DNA of 63,780 bases from Alistipes sp. (GTDB taxonomy: Bacteria; Bacteroidota; Bacteroidia; Bacteroidales; Rikenellaceae): contig JAFQFV010000016.1 in the NCBI GenBank assembly GCA_017398555.1, forward strand, positions 1 to 63,780, written 5' to 3'. The notes below the pieces were generated by a model. That model did not search any database. It worked only from the letters and a program-made list of their open reading frames with translations, and was not told the origin of the DNA. A program made the position numbers and the translations under genes. Below are positions 36,321 through 44,320 of this stretch, piece by piece. Position 1 is the stretch's first letter; each line of letters starts with the position of its first letter.

Positions 36321-36446
36321 GTTTTGGTGTCAGAACACGGTAGTAGGTGTGCATCGTGAAAAATCCCCGGATGGGTTGTACTAAGCGTACCACCCATTCG
36401 GGGATTTAAGGGATGTGCAGCTAATGCCGCGTTATCACGCCAAAAC
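36321..36446. repeat. Family I nested-hairpin repeat, copy D
   Basis: The outer arms are about 35 bp: left GTTTTGGTGTCAGAACACGG, right ending CGTTATCACGCCAAAAC. The inner stem is AAATCCCCG/CGGGGATTT, then ATGGG/CCCAT, with apex TTGTACTAAGCGTACCA. It lies between two convergent genes. Its right end overlaps the last codons and stop of galM at 36435. Confidence 0.88.
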
Positions 36447-37490
36447 TCTTAGGCGGAAGACTATCTTCTGACAATACAACTCTCCCTCGTGGAGCAAAAT
36501 TGACGGAAAATCCGGTTGATTGACCGCATCGGGATAGCCCTGGCACTCGATAGCCACGCCTGCGTAGTCGCAGTAGCGGGTATCGGACTTAGTCAGAGGA
36601 CAACCGCCAGAGAGCCAATTACCTGTATAGACCATACAGCCGGGCTGTGAGGAGAGAATCTCCACTTTTCGACCCGACTTAGGGTCTGAGAGTGTGCCGA
36701 CCTCGCCAAGGATATTCTTCTGCCAGCCATCGACAACAAAGAAGTGGTCGTAGCCCTTAAAGTCGCGGATATGGTTGAACTCCGAGTCGATATCATCGCC
36801 TAAACGGCGCGCAGATGTAAAGTCCTGCGGTGTTCCTGCCACATCAATCAGCTTACCTGTGGGTATCTGCACAGCGTTCATCTCAAGAGCCTTTGAGCAG
36901 TTGAGCTGCAGATTGTGGTCGAGGATTGTTCCCGAATTTTCGCCCGAGAGGTTCCAATAGGTGTGGTTTGTCATATTGACAGGCGTTGTGCCGTCAGACT
37001 TGGCGTAGATAGTGATTTCGAGGTTATTCTCGTCATCAAAATCATAGACCACCTGCGTTGTCACCTCGGCAGGATAGCCACAGTCGCCATCCTCCGATAT
37101 AAGGGTGAATATCACACGGTTATACTCCACGCAGCTCTCCCAAAGACGGTTTGAGAAGTTCTTTGTGCCGCCGTGCAGGTGGTTAGGGCCATTATTTACC
37201 TCAAGGTGGTAATCCTTACCCTCAACTCTCATCTTTCCACCGGCAATACGGTTTGCCACGCGACCGACGGTTTTACCTGCGCAAGGGCCATCACCGAAGT
37301 AGCTCATCGGGGCTTTATAACCCAACACCACATCCTCAATCTTACCCTCGCGGTCAGCAAACTTAACGCTCACAATGCCCGCACCGATATTACTCAGCTG
37401 CACCTCAGAGCCAAGGCTGTTTTTGAGTGTGTAGATGACAATAGCCTCGCCCTCGGGTGTTGCGCCCCAGATATGTTGCAGAATCTCCAT
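36435..37490 (-). CDS. galM: Aldose 1-epimerase (galactose mutarotase)
   Basis: Interconverts alpha and beta anomers of galactose and other aldoses. The 351 residues show NRIAGGKM and the conserved NGPNHLHGG, MTNHTYWNLSGE (catalytic histidine) and, near the C-terminus, GVAIECQGYPDAVNQPDFPS with the catalytic glutamate. The start shares one base with the gltX stop. The final residues VLA and the TGA stop are part of family I repeat D. No terminator other than that element is evident behind it. Confidence 0.93.
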   Translation of the reverse strand: MEILQHIWGATPEGEAIVIYTLKNSLGSEVQLSNIGAGIVSVKFADREGKIEDVVLGYKAPMSYFGDGPCAGKTVGRVANRIAGGKMRVEGKDYHLEVNNGPNHLHGGTKNFSNRLWESCVEYNRVIFTLISEDGDCGYPAEVTTQVVYDFDDENNLEITIYAKSDGTTPVNMTNHTYWNLSGENSGTILDHNLQLNCSKALEMNAVQIPTGKLIDVAGTPQDFTSARRLGDDIDSEFNHIRDFKGYDHFFVVDGWQKNILGEVGTLSDPKSGRKVEILSSQPGCMVYTGNWLSGGCPLTKSDTRYCDYAGVAIECQGYPDAVNQPDFPSILLHEGELYCQKIVFRLRVLA

Positions 37491-39022
37491 TATGCATCAA
37501 TAGGTTTTACATTGGCAATAAGGGCATCAATACGCTTCAAACACTCCTCCTTACCGAGGAAAGCGGTAACATCGTACATACCCGGGCCCTTACCTGCACC
37601 CACAAGTGCAAGACGCAGTGAGTTCATCACCTGACCCACGCCGTAGCCCTTCTCGCCAATCCAGCCGTGAACAATAGTCTCGGTATTCTCCTTGCTAAAG
37701 TCGTCGATAGATGCAAGCACCTCGCGTACCTCAGAGAGGATTCGCGGATTCTCGCCCTTCCAATACTTCTTAACCTGCTTCTCGTCATACTCTGTAGGGG
37801 CAACGAAGAAGTATGAGGTCAAATCCCACAACTCGGATGCAAATGTTGCACGCTCCTTCATAATGCCGGCAACAAAGCCCGCAGTTTCATCTGAAACCTC
37901 AATGCCGTGCTCGCGAAGAATTGGCTGATAGATCTCTGCAAGTTCTGCATCGCTCTTGTGGTGCATATACTGGGCATTAAACCACTTCGCCTTATCCGGC
38001 TGGAAGCGTGCGCCCGACTTTGATACGCGCTCCAAAGAGAAGGCGTCAATAAGCTCCTGCATAGAGAAAATCTCCTGCTCGGTACCCGGGTTCCAACCCA
38101 ACAGAGCGAGCATATTGATAAATGCCTCAGCAAAGTAGCCATCCTCACGATAGCCGTGCGCAGTGTCGCCTGTAGGAGATACCCAATAGAGCGGGAATAC
38201 AGGGAAGCCCATCTTATCGCCATCACGCTTTGAGAGCTTACCGCCACCTGTAGGCTTAAGAAGCAGTGGCAGGTGCGCAAACTCCGGCTGGGTATCTGTC
38301 CAACCAAAGGCACGATAGAGCAGATAGTGAAGCGGAAGTGATGGCAACCACTCCTCACCACGGATAACGTGTGAAATCTCCATCAAATGGTCATCCACGA
38401 TATTTGCAAGGTGGTATGTTGGCAGTGCATCAACACTCTTGTAGAGTACCTTGTCGTCAAGGGTAGAGGTATTTACCTCCACATCGCCGCGAATAAGGTC
38501 GTGCATCTTAACCACCTCATTCTCAGGCATCTTGAAACGTACTACCCAGATATCGCCACGTGCAATACGAGCCTCTACCTCCTCCTTTGTTAGAGAGAGG
38601 GATGTTGGAAGGGTTGTACGTACCTTGTAGTTATAAGCGAATGTCTCACCTCGCTCCTCGTACTCTTTACGCAGAGCCTCAAGCTCCTCGGCAGTATCGA
38701 AGGCGTAGTATGCCCAACCAGCCTCAACAAGCTGCTTTGCATACTTGAGATATATCTCACGACGCTCACTCTGACGATATGGAGCGTGTGGGCCACCATA
38801 ACCTACACCCTCATCAATCTCGATGCCGCACCAGCGGAGCGACTCGATAATATACTCCTCGGCACCGGGCACAAAACGCTGCGAGTCGGTATCCTCGATA
38901 CGCAGAATCATCTTACCGCCGTGGTGACGGGCAAACAGATAGTTATACAGCGCCGTGCGTACGCCGCCAATGTGCAGCGGGCCTGTTGGAGATGGCGCAA
39001 AACGAACTCTTACTTCTCTCAT
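37490..39022 (-). CDS. gltX: Glutamyl-tRNA synthetase
   Basis: Class I synthetase that charges tRNA-Glu. The 510 residues have the HIGH-type motif in [12 protein letters not shown] (17-20), LRIEDTD, and the KMSKS-type motif KLSKRDG near 258. The anticodon-binding helical region is about 340-505. A DEWLPS-like string appears as [20 protein letters not shown]. Length is normal for Bacteroidota. No clear -7 box precedes it; the upstream gap is filled with repeats. Confidence 0.95.
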   Translation of the reverse strand: MREVRVRFAPSPTGPLHIGGVRTALYNYLFARHHGGKMILRIEDTDSQRFVPGAEEYIIESLRWCGIEIDEGVGYGGPHAPYRQSERREIYLKYAKQLVEAGWAYYAFDTAEELEALRKEYEERGETFAYNYKVRTTLPTSLSLTKEEVEARIARGDIWVVRFKMPENEVVKMHDLIRGDVEVNTSTLDDKVLYKSVDALPTYHLANIVDDHLMEISHVIRGEEWLPSLPLHYLLYRAFGWTDTQPEFAHLPLLLKPTGGGKLSKRDGDKMGFPVFPLYWVSPTGDTAHGYREDGYFAEAFINMLALLGWNPGTEQEIFSMQELIDAFSLERVSKSGARFQPDKAKWFNAQYMHHKSDAELAEIYQPILREHGIEVSDETAGFVAGIMKERATFASELWDLTSYFFVAPTEYDEKQVKKYWKGENPRILSEVREVLASIDDFSKENTETIVHGWIGEKGYGVGQVMNSLRLALVGAGKGPGMYDVTAFLGKEECLKRIDALIANVKPIDA

Positions 39023-39115
39023 TTCTTTATAAACTTTTGGCTGTTGGCTATTGCGTTAGCCACTCAGCCCGATTTATTATTCTATTTCCTCTAAAATTAC
39101 GTTTGGACGAGGAGG
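39023..39115. other. Intergenic, start of a 513-bp gene-free gap
   Basis: No gene. On the minus strand GGCTAACGCAATAGCC echoes the family II right arm (GGCTAACGCA also occurs near position 92). An open frame from 38986 to 39231 runs across the repeats and has no family features. Confidence 0.4.
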
Positions 39116-39309
39116 CTCGCCGTGGGCAATGTAAATACCTCGCAAATGCAGAGGTGTTGGTGTTTTACAAGGCTTGCTCCCTAAAATTGCTTTTAGGTGA
39201 GGATTTACAACGCTCGCCGTGGGCAATGTAAATACCTCGTAAATGCAGAGGTGTTGGTGTTTTACAAGGCTTGCTCCCTAAAATTGCTTTTAGGTGAGGA
39301 TTTACAACG
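39116..39309. repeat. Two 97-bp tandem repeats
   Basis: Units 39116-39212 and 39213-39309 are almost identical; the first differs from the second by a C/T in ACCTCGCAAATG. Each contains CTCGCCGTGGGCAATGTAAA, GTGTTTTACAAGGCTTGC, a small CTAAAATTGCTTTTAG hairpin and GTGAGGATTTACAACG. A third, partial unit begins at 39390. The unit shares its GTGTTTTACAAGGCTTGC segment with the left arm of the family II element at 39433. Confidence 0.9.
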
Positions 39310-39389
39310 CTGCGATTAAGTCGAACGCAATCAAACTTGTTTGAATTGCTGAGACGAAGCAGCGAAAAGACTCCAACGGAGTATTAACG

Positions 39390-39451
39390 CTCGCCGTGAG
39401 CAATGTAAATACCTCGCAAATGCAGAGGTGTTGGTGTTTTACAAGGCTTGC
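39390..39451. repeat. Third partial copy of the 97-bp repeat
   Basis: Matches the first 62 bp of the tandem unit, with one change (GTGAGC for GTGGGC), then continues into the family II hairpin. It is separated from unit 2 by 80 bp of unrelated sequence containing CTCCAACGGAG. Confidence 0.85.
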
Positions 39452-39523
39452 GAAGCCTGAAAAACCGCAGCATACTTAGCGTATGTGAGGATTTTGAGGG
39501 CGGGTGTAACGCAGTAAAACGCC
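39433..39523. repeat. Family II nested-hairpin repeat, copy a
   Basis: Outer arms GGTGTTTTAC and GTAAAACGCC close a long imperfect hairpin whose apex is GCATACTTAGCGTATGTG, a CATAC/GTATG stem. It lies 12 bp behind the stop of the nucleotidyltransferase gene at 39536. Architecture and apex (TAC...GTA) resemble family I. Confidence 0.75.
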
Positions 39524-39535
39524 AACAGAATGCAT

Positions 39536-40453
39536 TTACTTCCAGAGGTTATGCGGATATACTCCGCCAGCAATCAACGCCTCAATCTTTGCCATCAACT
39601 GCGGCTTATCCTCCTTATAGGTTACACCAAACCACTGTGCGGTGGTTGAGAGTACCTTCATCTTGGCTGTACCGTTGCCAATAAGGCGGTTTACCATCAG
39701 TGGAATGAAGAACTCAGCCTTGAGGTTGCTCTTTGTACTCTCGGCAGCAAGGAACTCTTTGAATGCCTCGACAGAGTGTGCGAAGTAGTCAGGGGTAAAG
39801 CCGAAGAGGTTCATCGATACAGGAGTATTCTCCTCAAGGGCCACATCCTCACCAAGGTCGTGGAAGACGATAACGCCCTCTGCATTGCGCTCAATCTTTG
39901 TGCGCTCAACCATAGATGTAAGGAGGTGGTTATCATCCACTGTGCAGACACCGCGCGATACTGTTCCATTCTCCGAGAGGGTCTTATTGACCTCATAGCC
40001 GACCATGCAGTAGCTGCCTGTGCTATTACCCAGAGCGCTCAGATACTCGCCGATAACCTGGTATGCGTTCTGACCATAGAAGTCATCGGCATTGATAACG
40101 GCAAATGGAGTGTTGATAGCCTCTGCTGCCATCATCACCGCGTGGTTGGTACCCCACGGCTTCTCACGACCCTCCGGCACAGCAAAGCCCTCCGGCAGAT
40201 AGTCGAGCTCCTGATATACATACTCAACCTCAATCTTGCCACCGAAACGGTCAGCGTTGAATACCGAGATAAAATCCTCGGCAAATGAGTGGCGGATAAC
40301 AAACACCACCTTACCAAAGCCTGCACGGATAGCGTCATAGACAGAGTAGTCGATAATCGCCTCGCCATTAGGGCCTACACCATCCATCTGCTTGAGTGAG
40401 CCATAGCGTGAGCCCATACCCGCCGCAAGTACTAAAAGTGTTGGTTTAACCAT
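39536..40453 (-). CDS. Sugar-phosphate nucleotidyltransferase family protein
   Basis: GT-A-fold nucleotidyltransferase that presumably makes an NDP-sugar; the sugar and nucleotide are not predictable. The start at 40453 gives 305 residues beginning VKPTLLVLAAGMGSRYGSLKQ, the signature G-x-G-x-R loop. GPNGEAIIDYSVYDAI and NADDFYGQNAY (metal and nucleotide binding) follow. A longer frame up to 40498 runs into the -7 box and is rejected. It stands alone with its own promoter. Confidence 0.85.
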   Translation of the reverse strand: MVKPTLLVLAAGMGSRYGSLKQMDGVGPNGEAIIDYSVYDAIRAGFGKVVFVIRHSFAEDFISVFNADRFGGKIEVEYVYQELDYLPEGFAVPEGREKPWGTNHAVMMAAEAINTPFAVINADDFYGQNAYQVIGEYLSALGNSTGSYCMVGYEVNKTLSENGTVSRGVCTVDDNHLLTSMVERTKIERNAEGVIVFHDLGEDVALEENTPVSMNLFGFTPDYFAHSVEAFKEFLAAESTKSNLKAEFFIPLMVNRLIGNGTAKMKVLSTTAQWFGVTYKEDKPQLMAKIEALIAGGVYPHNLWK

Positions 40454-40495
40454 AGTCTTATTCTGTTTTTGTTTATGTTCTACTACAAAATCCCA

Positions 40496-40526
40496 CAAAG
40501 TTAGGAATTATTTACATAATTCCCAA
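40496..40526 (-). promoter_or_regulatory. Promoter with palindromic spacer
   Basis: On the minus strand TTG (40524-40526) and TAACTTTG (40496-40503) are separated by exactly 20 bp, and those 20 bp (40504-40523) are an inverted repeat with arms GGAATTA and TAATTCC. A repressor bound there would block the promoter. Confidence 0.75.
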
Positions 40527-40563
40527 ACTATTAATTTGGAGTAACTATAATTACCATATTTTT

Positions 40564-40616
40564 TTGAACTTTTGATATTTTTATCTAACTTTACAAACGA
40601 ATCACTAAAATCTTTG
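40564..40616 (+). promoter_or_regulatory. Promoter region of the barrel-GDPD unit
   Basis: Two candidates: TTG at 40564-40566 with TAACTTTA at 40586-40593 (19-nt spacing), and AATCTTTG ending at 40616, only 4 nt before the ATG. The second would give a leaderless transcript. Confidence 0.5.
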
Positions 40617-40620
40617 TACT

Positions 40621-41226
40621 ATGAAGAGATTTTTAACCCTATTTATCGCATTGGCAGTGGCAATTTCTGCACATGCAAGCAGTTTTGAGGTATCGAGCAA
40701 CGAAAAGGGTGCCGTTAAGCCTAAAAAGGAGTACAGATACGGAAAGAAGGGCTACTTTGGCAACGCCTCATTTACCTTTACCGACTTTAGTGCATTTCTC
40801 GATGACGAGGGTTGGCTGATTGACAAACCACACTACGGCGTGGATATAATCAACGGCTATTCGTTCAACCCATACCTCGACCTTGGCGTGGGTTTGGGTG
40901 CACATTTTCAGCCAAGCAAGGATAAGACCGAGCAGTTTATTATGATGCCGCTCTATCTCTATTTCCGCTACAACATTTTAGACCGCAAAGTGAGCCCATA
41001 TCTTGCTCTGAAGGCCGGCTGGGCAGGCGTTGTCTATCGCGAGAAGGATGGCGATTATGTCGGCAAATTCAACCAATGGGGCGGCTCGACATATACCAGC
41101 TTTGAGGCGGGAGCTATGGTGCGTTTCAAGGGTGGAAAGTCACTTAACGTGGGCGTAGGTATGCCGTGGTACTTTATACCGTTGCTTGCAACAGGCATAA
41201 GCGTCAATGTCGGTTTTACTTGGTAA
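40621..41226 (+). CDS. Small outer-membrane beta-barrel protein
   Basis: A 201-residue protein with a signal peptide (MKRFLTLFIALAVAISAHA) and alternating aromatic/polar strands (for example SFTFTDFSAF, LDLGVGLGAHF, LYLYFRYNIL, YTSFEAGAMVRF) ending in VNVGFTW, a typical barrel C-terminus. Probably an eight-stranded porin-like barrel. Substrate unknown. It precedes a glycerophosphodiesterase by 23 nt, and both end at one terminator. Confidence 0.75.
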   Translation: MKRFLTLFIALAVAISAHASSFEVSSNEKGAVKPKKEYRYGKKGYFGNASFTFTDFSAFLDDEGWLIDKPHYGVDIINGYSFNPYLDLGVGLGAHFQPSKDKTEQFIMMPLYLYFRYNILDRKVSPYLALKAGWAGVVYREKDGDYVGKFNQWGGSTYTSFEAGAMVRFKGGKSLNVGVGMPWYFIPLLATGISVNVGFTW

Positions 41227-41249
41227 ATTTAACTTAAACAAGTAATAAT

Positions 41250-42086
41250 ATGAAGAAGATTTTTTACATCCTTTCAGCAGCCCTTTTTATCGGTTGCTGC
41301 TCTGCTCCTGTGGAGCAAACCGCAGAGATTCAGGTTATCGGTCACCGTGGCGGTCGCTATGAGGTGGATGAGAACACCCTCTCTGCCTTTGTCGAGTCGT
41401 ACAACAATGGCGTTCGCGCATACGAGACCGACCTGCGTCTTACTGCCGACAATGAGTTGGTAATCACCCACGACGCATCACTCAAGCGCACATTTGGCGT
41501 CGATGTAGATACAGAGAAACTCACTCGCGCCGAACTTGCTCAGTACAAGAGCCTCAAGGGCAACCCTGTGCTGTTTGTGGATGAGCTTGCCAAGTTCTTC
41601 AGCGACAAGGAGATACTCTACGTCGAGTGGGAGATGAAGTCCAACAACTACACCCCTGAGCAGCTGAAGCTCTATTGCGACAAACTCTACAATACCGTTA
41701 TGCCGCTCAAGCCTGAGGGTGCGCTCTACATCTTCTCATCTTTCGACGAGCGCGCAATTCTTACAATGCTTGAGCTTCACCCGGATGCAGAGTGTATGTA
41801 CATCACTGCTAAGCCTGTATGCGACGAGGTTCTTGCTAAGCTTGCCGAGCTGGGTGTTCGCCGCGTAGGCTGTACTATCCACGCAACATCTCGCGACGCT
41901 ATGAAGAAGGCTCACGAGGCGGGCATTATCGTAAACCTCTGGCCGGGTAAGTGCGTAGAGGACTTCCAGCTCGCTTATGCCCTTGGTGCAGATATCGCTT
42001 GCTCGGATGTCCCTGTGGCTGTGCTCAACTTCGCAAAGGAGAATATGAAGTGGATAAAGACCTCGAAAGATTTGACACTCAAATAG
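41250..42086 (+). CDS. Glycerophosphodiester phosphodiesterase, lipoprotein
   Basis: Hydrolyses glycerophosphodiesters to glycerol-3-phosphate and an alcohol. The 278 residues start with a lipoprotein signal, FIGC with lipidated C16. The catalytic HRGG at 32-35, ENT (41-43), the ETDLRLTADNELVITHD segment (second histidine and metal acidic residues) and LWPGK near the end match the GDPD TIM barrel. It is followed by a strong terminator at 42110. Confidence 0.9.
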   Translation: MKKIFYILSAALFIGCCSAPVEQTAEIQVIGHRGGRYEVDENTLSAFVESYNNGVRAYETDLRLTADNELVITHDASLKRTFGVDVDTEKLTRAELAQYKSLKGNPVLFVDELAKFFSDKEILYVEWEMKSNNYTPEQLKLYCDKLYNTVMPLKPEGALYIFSSFDERAILTMLELHPDAECMYITAKPVCDEVLAKLAELGVRRVGCTIHATSRDAMKKAHEAGIIVNLWPGKCVEDFQLAYALGADIACSDVPVAVLNFAKENMKWIKTSKDLTLK

Positions 42087-42109
42087 CCACTATATACTCT
42101 AAAATAGGA

Positions 42110-42141
42110 GCGTGTCCAAAGATTTTGGGCACGCTTTTTTT
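42110..42141 (+). terminator. Terminator after the glycerophosphodiesterase gene
   Basis: An 11-bp stem GCGTGTCCAAA/TTTGGGCACGC with a 3-nt loop, then T7. Confidence 0.9.
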
Positions 42142-42165
42142 GCAATAATTTGACCCCGTAATCGT

Positions 42166-42173
42166 TATATTTG
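42166..42173 (+). promoter_or_regulatory. -7 box for the Clp_N-like gene
   Basis: TATATTTG, 12 nt before the ATG at 42186. An alternative TTG start at 42171 lies inside this box and is excluded. Confidence 0.65.
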
Positions 42174-42185
42174 CAAACGATTGTT

Positions 42186-42572
42186 ATGATTAGAGTTTCA
42201 AAAATTTTAGAGTCAATAATTGCTCAGGTGACATTCGATACGATGCACAGCGGCAAAAACTATATGCTTAAAGATCAACTTATGCTCGCCATATTGCGCT
42301 ACGACGGCACTTTTGCCCAAAATATACTGCGCGAGTCGATAGACGATTGGCAACTGTTTCAGATAGCACTGCGCATCGAAAATTCGCTGGAGAGCAGGGT
42401 CAAGGGAGAGGTCGATATCCCCGAGATATTCTTCCAAAACTATATCCATAACCTGCATAACAGCCAAAATACCGAGAATATCTCCACCCTCAACGCACTG
42501 ATAGATATCCTCGCGGATGACAACACCGCCAGCAGCGAAATCTTTAAGATGTACGGCGTGAAGGTCGCGTAG
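42186..42572 (+). CDS. Stand-alone Clp N-terminal (Clp_N)-like domain protein
   Basis: A 128-residue protein that looks like a lone Clp N-domain. LKDQLMLAILRYDGTFAQNILRES fits the first half-repeat (usually ...LLLALLR..g.A..iL...g), and STLNALIDILADDNTASSEIFKMYGVKVA fits the second. No AAA+ module follows. It could be an adaptor-type or N-domain decoy protein (inference). The family match is by pattern only. Confidence 0.55.
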   Translation: MIRVSKILESIIAQVTFDTMHSGKNYMLKDQLMLAILRYDGTFAQNILRESIDDWQLFQIALRIENSLESRVKGEVDIPEIFFQNYIHNLHNSQNTENISTLNALIDILADDNTASSEIFKMYGVKVA

Positions 42573-42590
42573 GAGTGTTACGGAGCTACG

Positions 42591-42617
42591 CAGTATTGCC
42601 CGCACAGTACTGCCCGC
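42591..42617. repeat. 13-bp direct repeat CAGTAyTGCCCGC
   Basis: Copies at 42591-42603 and 42605-42617, one base apart, differing at one position. They lie at the left edge of the hairpin cluster. Confidence 0.7.
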
Positions 42618-42818
42618 TTTTTCGAGAAAAAGCAGGGCGTGCAAAAAGCTTTCTGCGAAACTCCGTTTCGCTCGCATCTGTTGCGAGAATAACGTTGTCT
42701 GCGACAATAGAAAACAGCAAGAGCAGTAGTTTGTAAGCAAGCTTACACTACCGCTCTTTCTATTTTACTATCCTTGCGGATAGCTGTTATTCTCGAAAAA
42801 ATCAAAACCAAAGTTTTG
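42602..42818. other. Cluster of seven hairpins, candidate structured RNA
   Basis: In order: GCCCGCTTTTTC/GAAAAAGCAGGGC (42612-42638, extended by GCAC/GTGC), GCGAAAC/GTTTCGC (42655-42671), CTCGCA/TGCGAG (42671-42687), TTGTC/GACAA (42695-42707), a 15-bp imperfect stem GAGC...GCTC (42721-42756) followed by a T-rich run, CTATCC/GGATAG (42768-42783) and CAAAAC/GTTTTG (42803-42818). CGAGAATAAC (42684-42693) is the exact complement of GTTATTCTCG (42786-42795), a long-range pairing that encloses hairpins 4-6 and excludes hairpin 3. No gene is supported here; strand unknown. Confidence 0.5.
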
Positions 42819-42840
42819 CACTCCGTTCAATCTTCGCACT

Positions 42841-42988
42841 CATTTGTCGTCAGAGTGGTGTAGTTACCACGCTCGGCGCGATTGGAGGCGATGGGCTGTA
42901 CAAGACGTACTGCCCATTGTGGGCATATTTCGTTAGCGGAAGCTAATGCTACCTTTTCACGGCAAATGCTGCCTTTTCACGACAAAAC
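42841..42988. repeat. Family I nested-hairpin repeat, copy E
   Basis: The left arm begins CATTTGTCGTCAGAG and the right arm contains CCTTTTCACGGCAAATG; the terminal module CCTTTTCACGrCAAA occurs twice. The inner stem is GATGGGC/GCCCATT, with apex TGTACAAGACGTACTG. The last bases overlap the 3' end of the DUF5723 gene (stop at 42957). Confidence 0.85.
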
Positions 42989-44318
42989 TCTTGCCGAGGT
43001 TAAACCCTAAACCTGTATAAAAATTAAACGACTTCTGATACTTCGGAGCGACAAATTTACCGGCGAGGACGTATGAGGTATCGAGGTAGTCGAAGCCGAA
43101 GAAGAGGTTTGCTCCAGGTGGGTGGAGATTGAGGGCAAAGCCGAGGACTCCGGGGCGATTACGGCCGCAGAATGTATGGCTGAAGGTTGCCGAGAAGAGT
43201 TTTGCCAGGCGGAAGTTCACAGAGGCGGTGAGCTCTGACGAGGTATAGAGCTGGCGGAACTCTGTATGCGAGAGCAGTCCGAAAGCTATACGGTCGTTGA
43301 GAATATTATACTCCACGCCGACATTGAGCGTAGTATTCAGACGGCGTGTATAGCCTGCAGGGGTTGCTGTGGTGATATTGCCCTCGGAGGTCATATCCAA
43401 CTCGCCCGTATTGAAGTTGTAGCCTCGATATTTGAGGTCATAGTTCACTGATGCTGCAGCAGAACTCTTTGCCGACCAGCTGATAAATCCCAGGTCTGTC
43501 ACGCCGACACTTACACGCAATCTATCGCCCAGCAGGCGAGCCTCTGCGCCGAAGTCGAGTGCAGCACCACCACTATTGATACCATTCTCAAGCGGTTCCC
43601 CTATCATCTGTTCCAAATCGACCTGCTCGCCAATCGGGTAGTTAGGATTTACCACTATGCCGCTTGCACGGAGTGTGCCACTGATATTGGCAGCAACCTC
43701 ACTTCGTGTAACAGAGAAGTAGCTATCGGCAAGCTGTCCGTTAAGGTTCACAATACCGACAAGACCCTTCGCCTTTGCACCGACATTGAGCCACTCTGTA
43801 ACAGGTATGCAGGCTCCAAAATAGAGCTCTGCATAGGCCGAAGCATCCACCCCGACTGTAGAGAGGTCGTAGGTGCCGTTTCCGATGTTCTTGAGGGCAT
43901 AAAAGAGCGTTCTATCGGTCGCCACATCGGCATTTACACGCAGATTTGCGCCGAAGTTCCAAAAGGCCTTCTTGGTCGAAAATCCGACAGCCAGCAAACG
44001 AATATCAGCATTGAGATTCAGGTGGCTATTTTGTGGCAGTTTATCGATAAAGTCCGAGGTCGATACGCGGCTATCAAGCGCTGTAACGGTTTGACCGTCA
44101 CGGTTATAGATAAAGTTATCGACCGACAAAAAGTTATTATTAAGGCCCAATCCCGTACCGCTCAAAACAGGCAAAACGATATAGCCTCGGCTTGGAATAA
44201 GGGCGGGATTCATATCATTTCTGAAGTACGAGCCATCCATAAAGTAGGCTGTGCGCATCTGTGCAAAAGATGTAAAGGCAAGCAGCAGCGCTGCAACGAA
44301 TATTATCACTCTTCTCAT
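42957..44318 (-). CDS. DUF5723 family outer-membrane barrel protein
   Basis: A 453-residue protein with a signal peptide (MRRVIIFVAALLLAFTSFA) and the DUF5723 start MRTAYFMDGSYFRNDMNPALIP, a conserved asparagine/proline-rich N-terminus of barrel proteins in Bacteroidota. The rest alternates beta strands of a large barrel. The C-terminal residues VVKRQHLP and the stop are encoded within family I repeat E, so the native end may have been replaced. It starts 2 nt after the stop of the upstream lipoprotein gene. Confidence 0.82.
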   Translation of the reverse strand: MRRVIIFVAALLLAFTSFAQMRTAYFMDGSYFRNDMNPALIPSRGYIVLPVLSGTGLGLNNNFLSVDNFIYNRDGQTVTALDSRVSTSDFIDKLPQNSHLNLNADIRLLAVGFSTKKAFWNFGANLRVNADVATDRTLFYALKNIGNGTYDLSTVGVDASAYAELYFGACIPVTEWLNVGAKAKGLVGIVNLNGQLADSYFSVTRSEVAANISGTLRASGIVVNPNYPIGEQVDLEQMIGEPLENGINSGGAALDFGAEARLLGDRLRVSVGVTDLGFISWSAKSSAAASVNYDLKYRGYNFNTGELDMTSEGNITTATPAGYTRRLNTTLNVGVEYNILNDRIAFGLLSHTEFRQLYTSSELTASVNFRLAKLFSATFSHTFCGRNRPGVLGFALNLHPPGANLFFGFDYLDTSYVLAGKFVAPKYQKSFNFYTGLGFNLGKSFVVKRQHLP

Positions 44319-44320
44319 AG

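Noticed and set aside
39116-39451. Possible CRISPR-like array in the direct repeats
   Set aside because: The units are 97 bp, directly adjoining, and contain no constant-length unique spacers; no cas gene is nearby.
42171-42188. TTG start for the Clp_N-like gene
   Set aside because: The codon is part of the TATATTTG promoter box, so the ATG at 42186 is used.
42602-42818. Group II intron or tRNA cluster as explanation for the hairpin run
   Set aside because: No domain V/VI-like helix pair, no intron-encoded protein, and none of the hairpins fits a tRNA cloverleaf.
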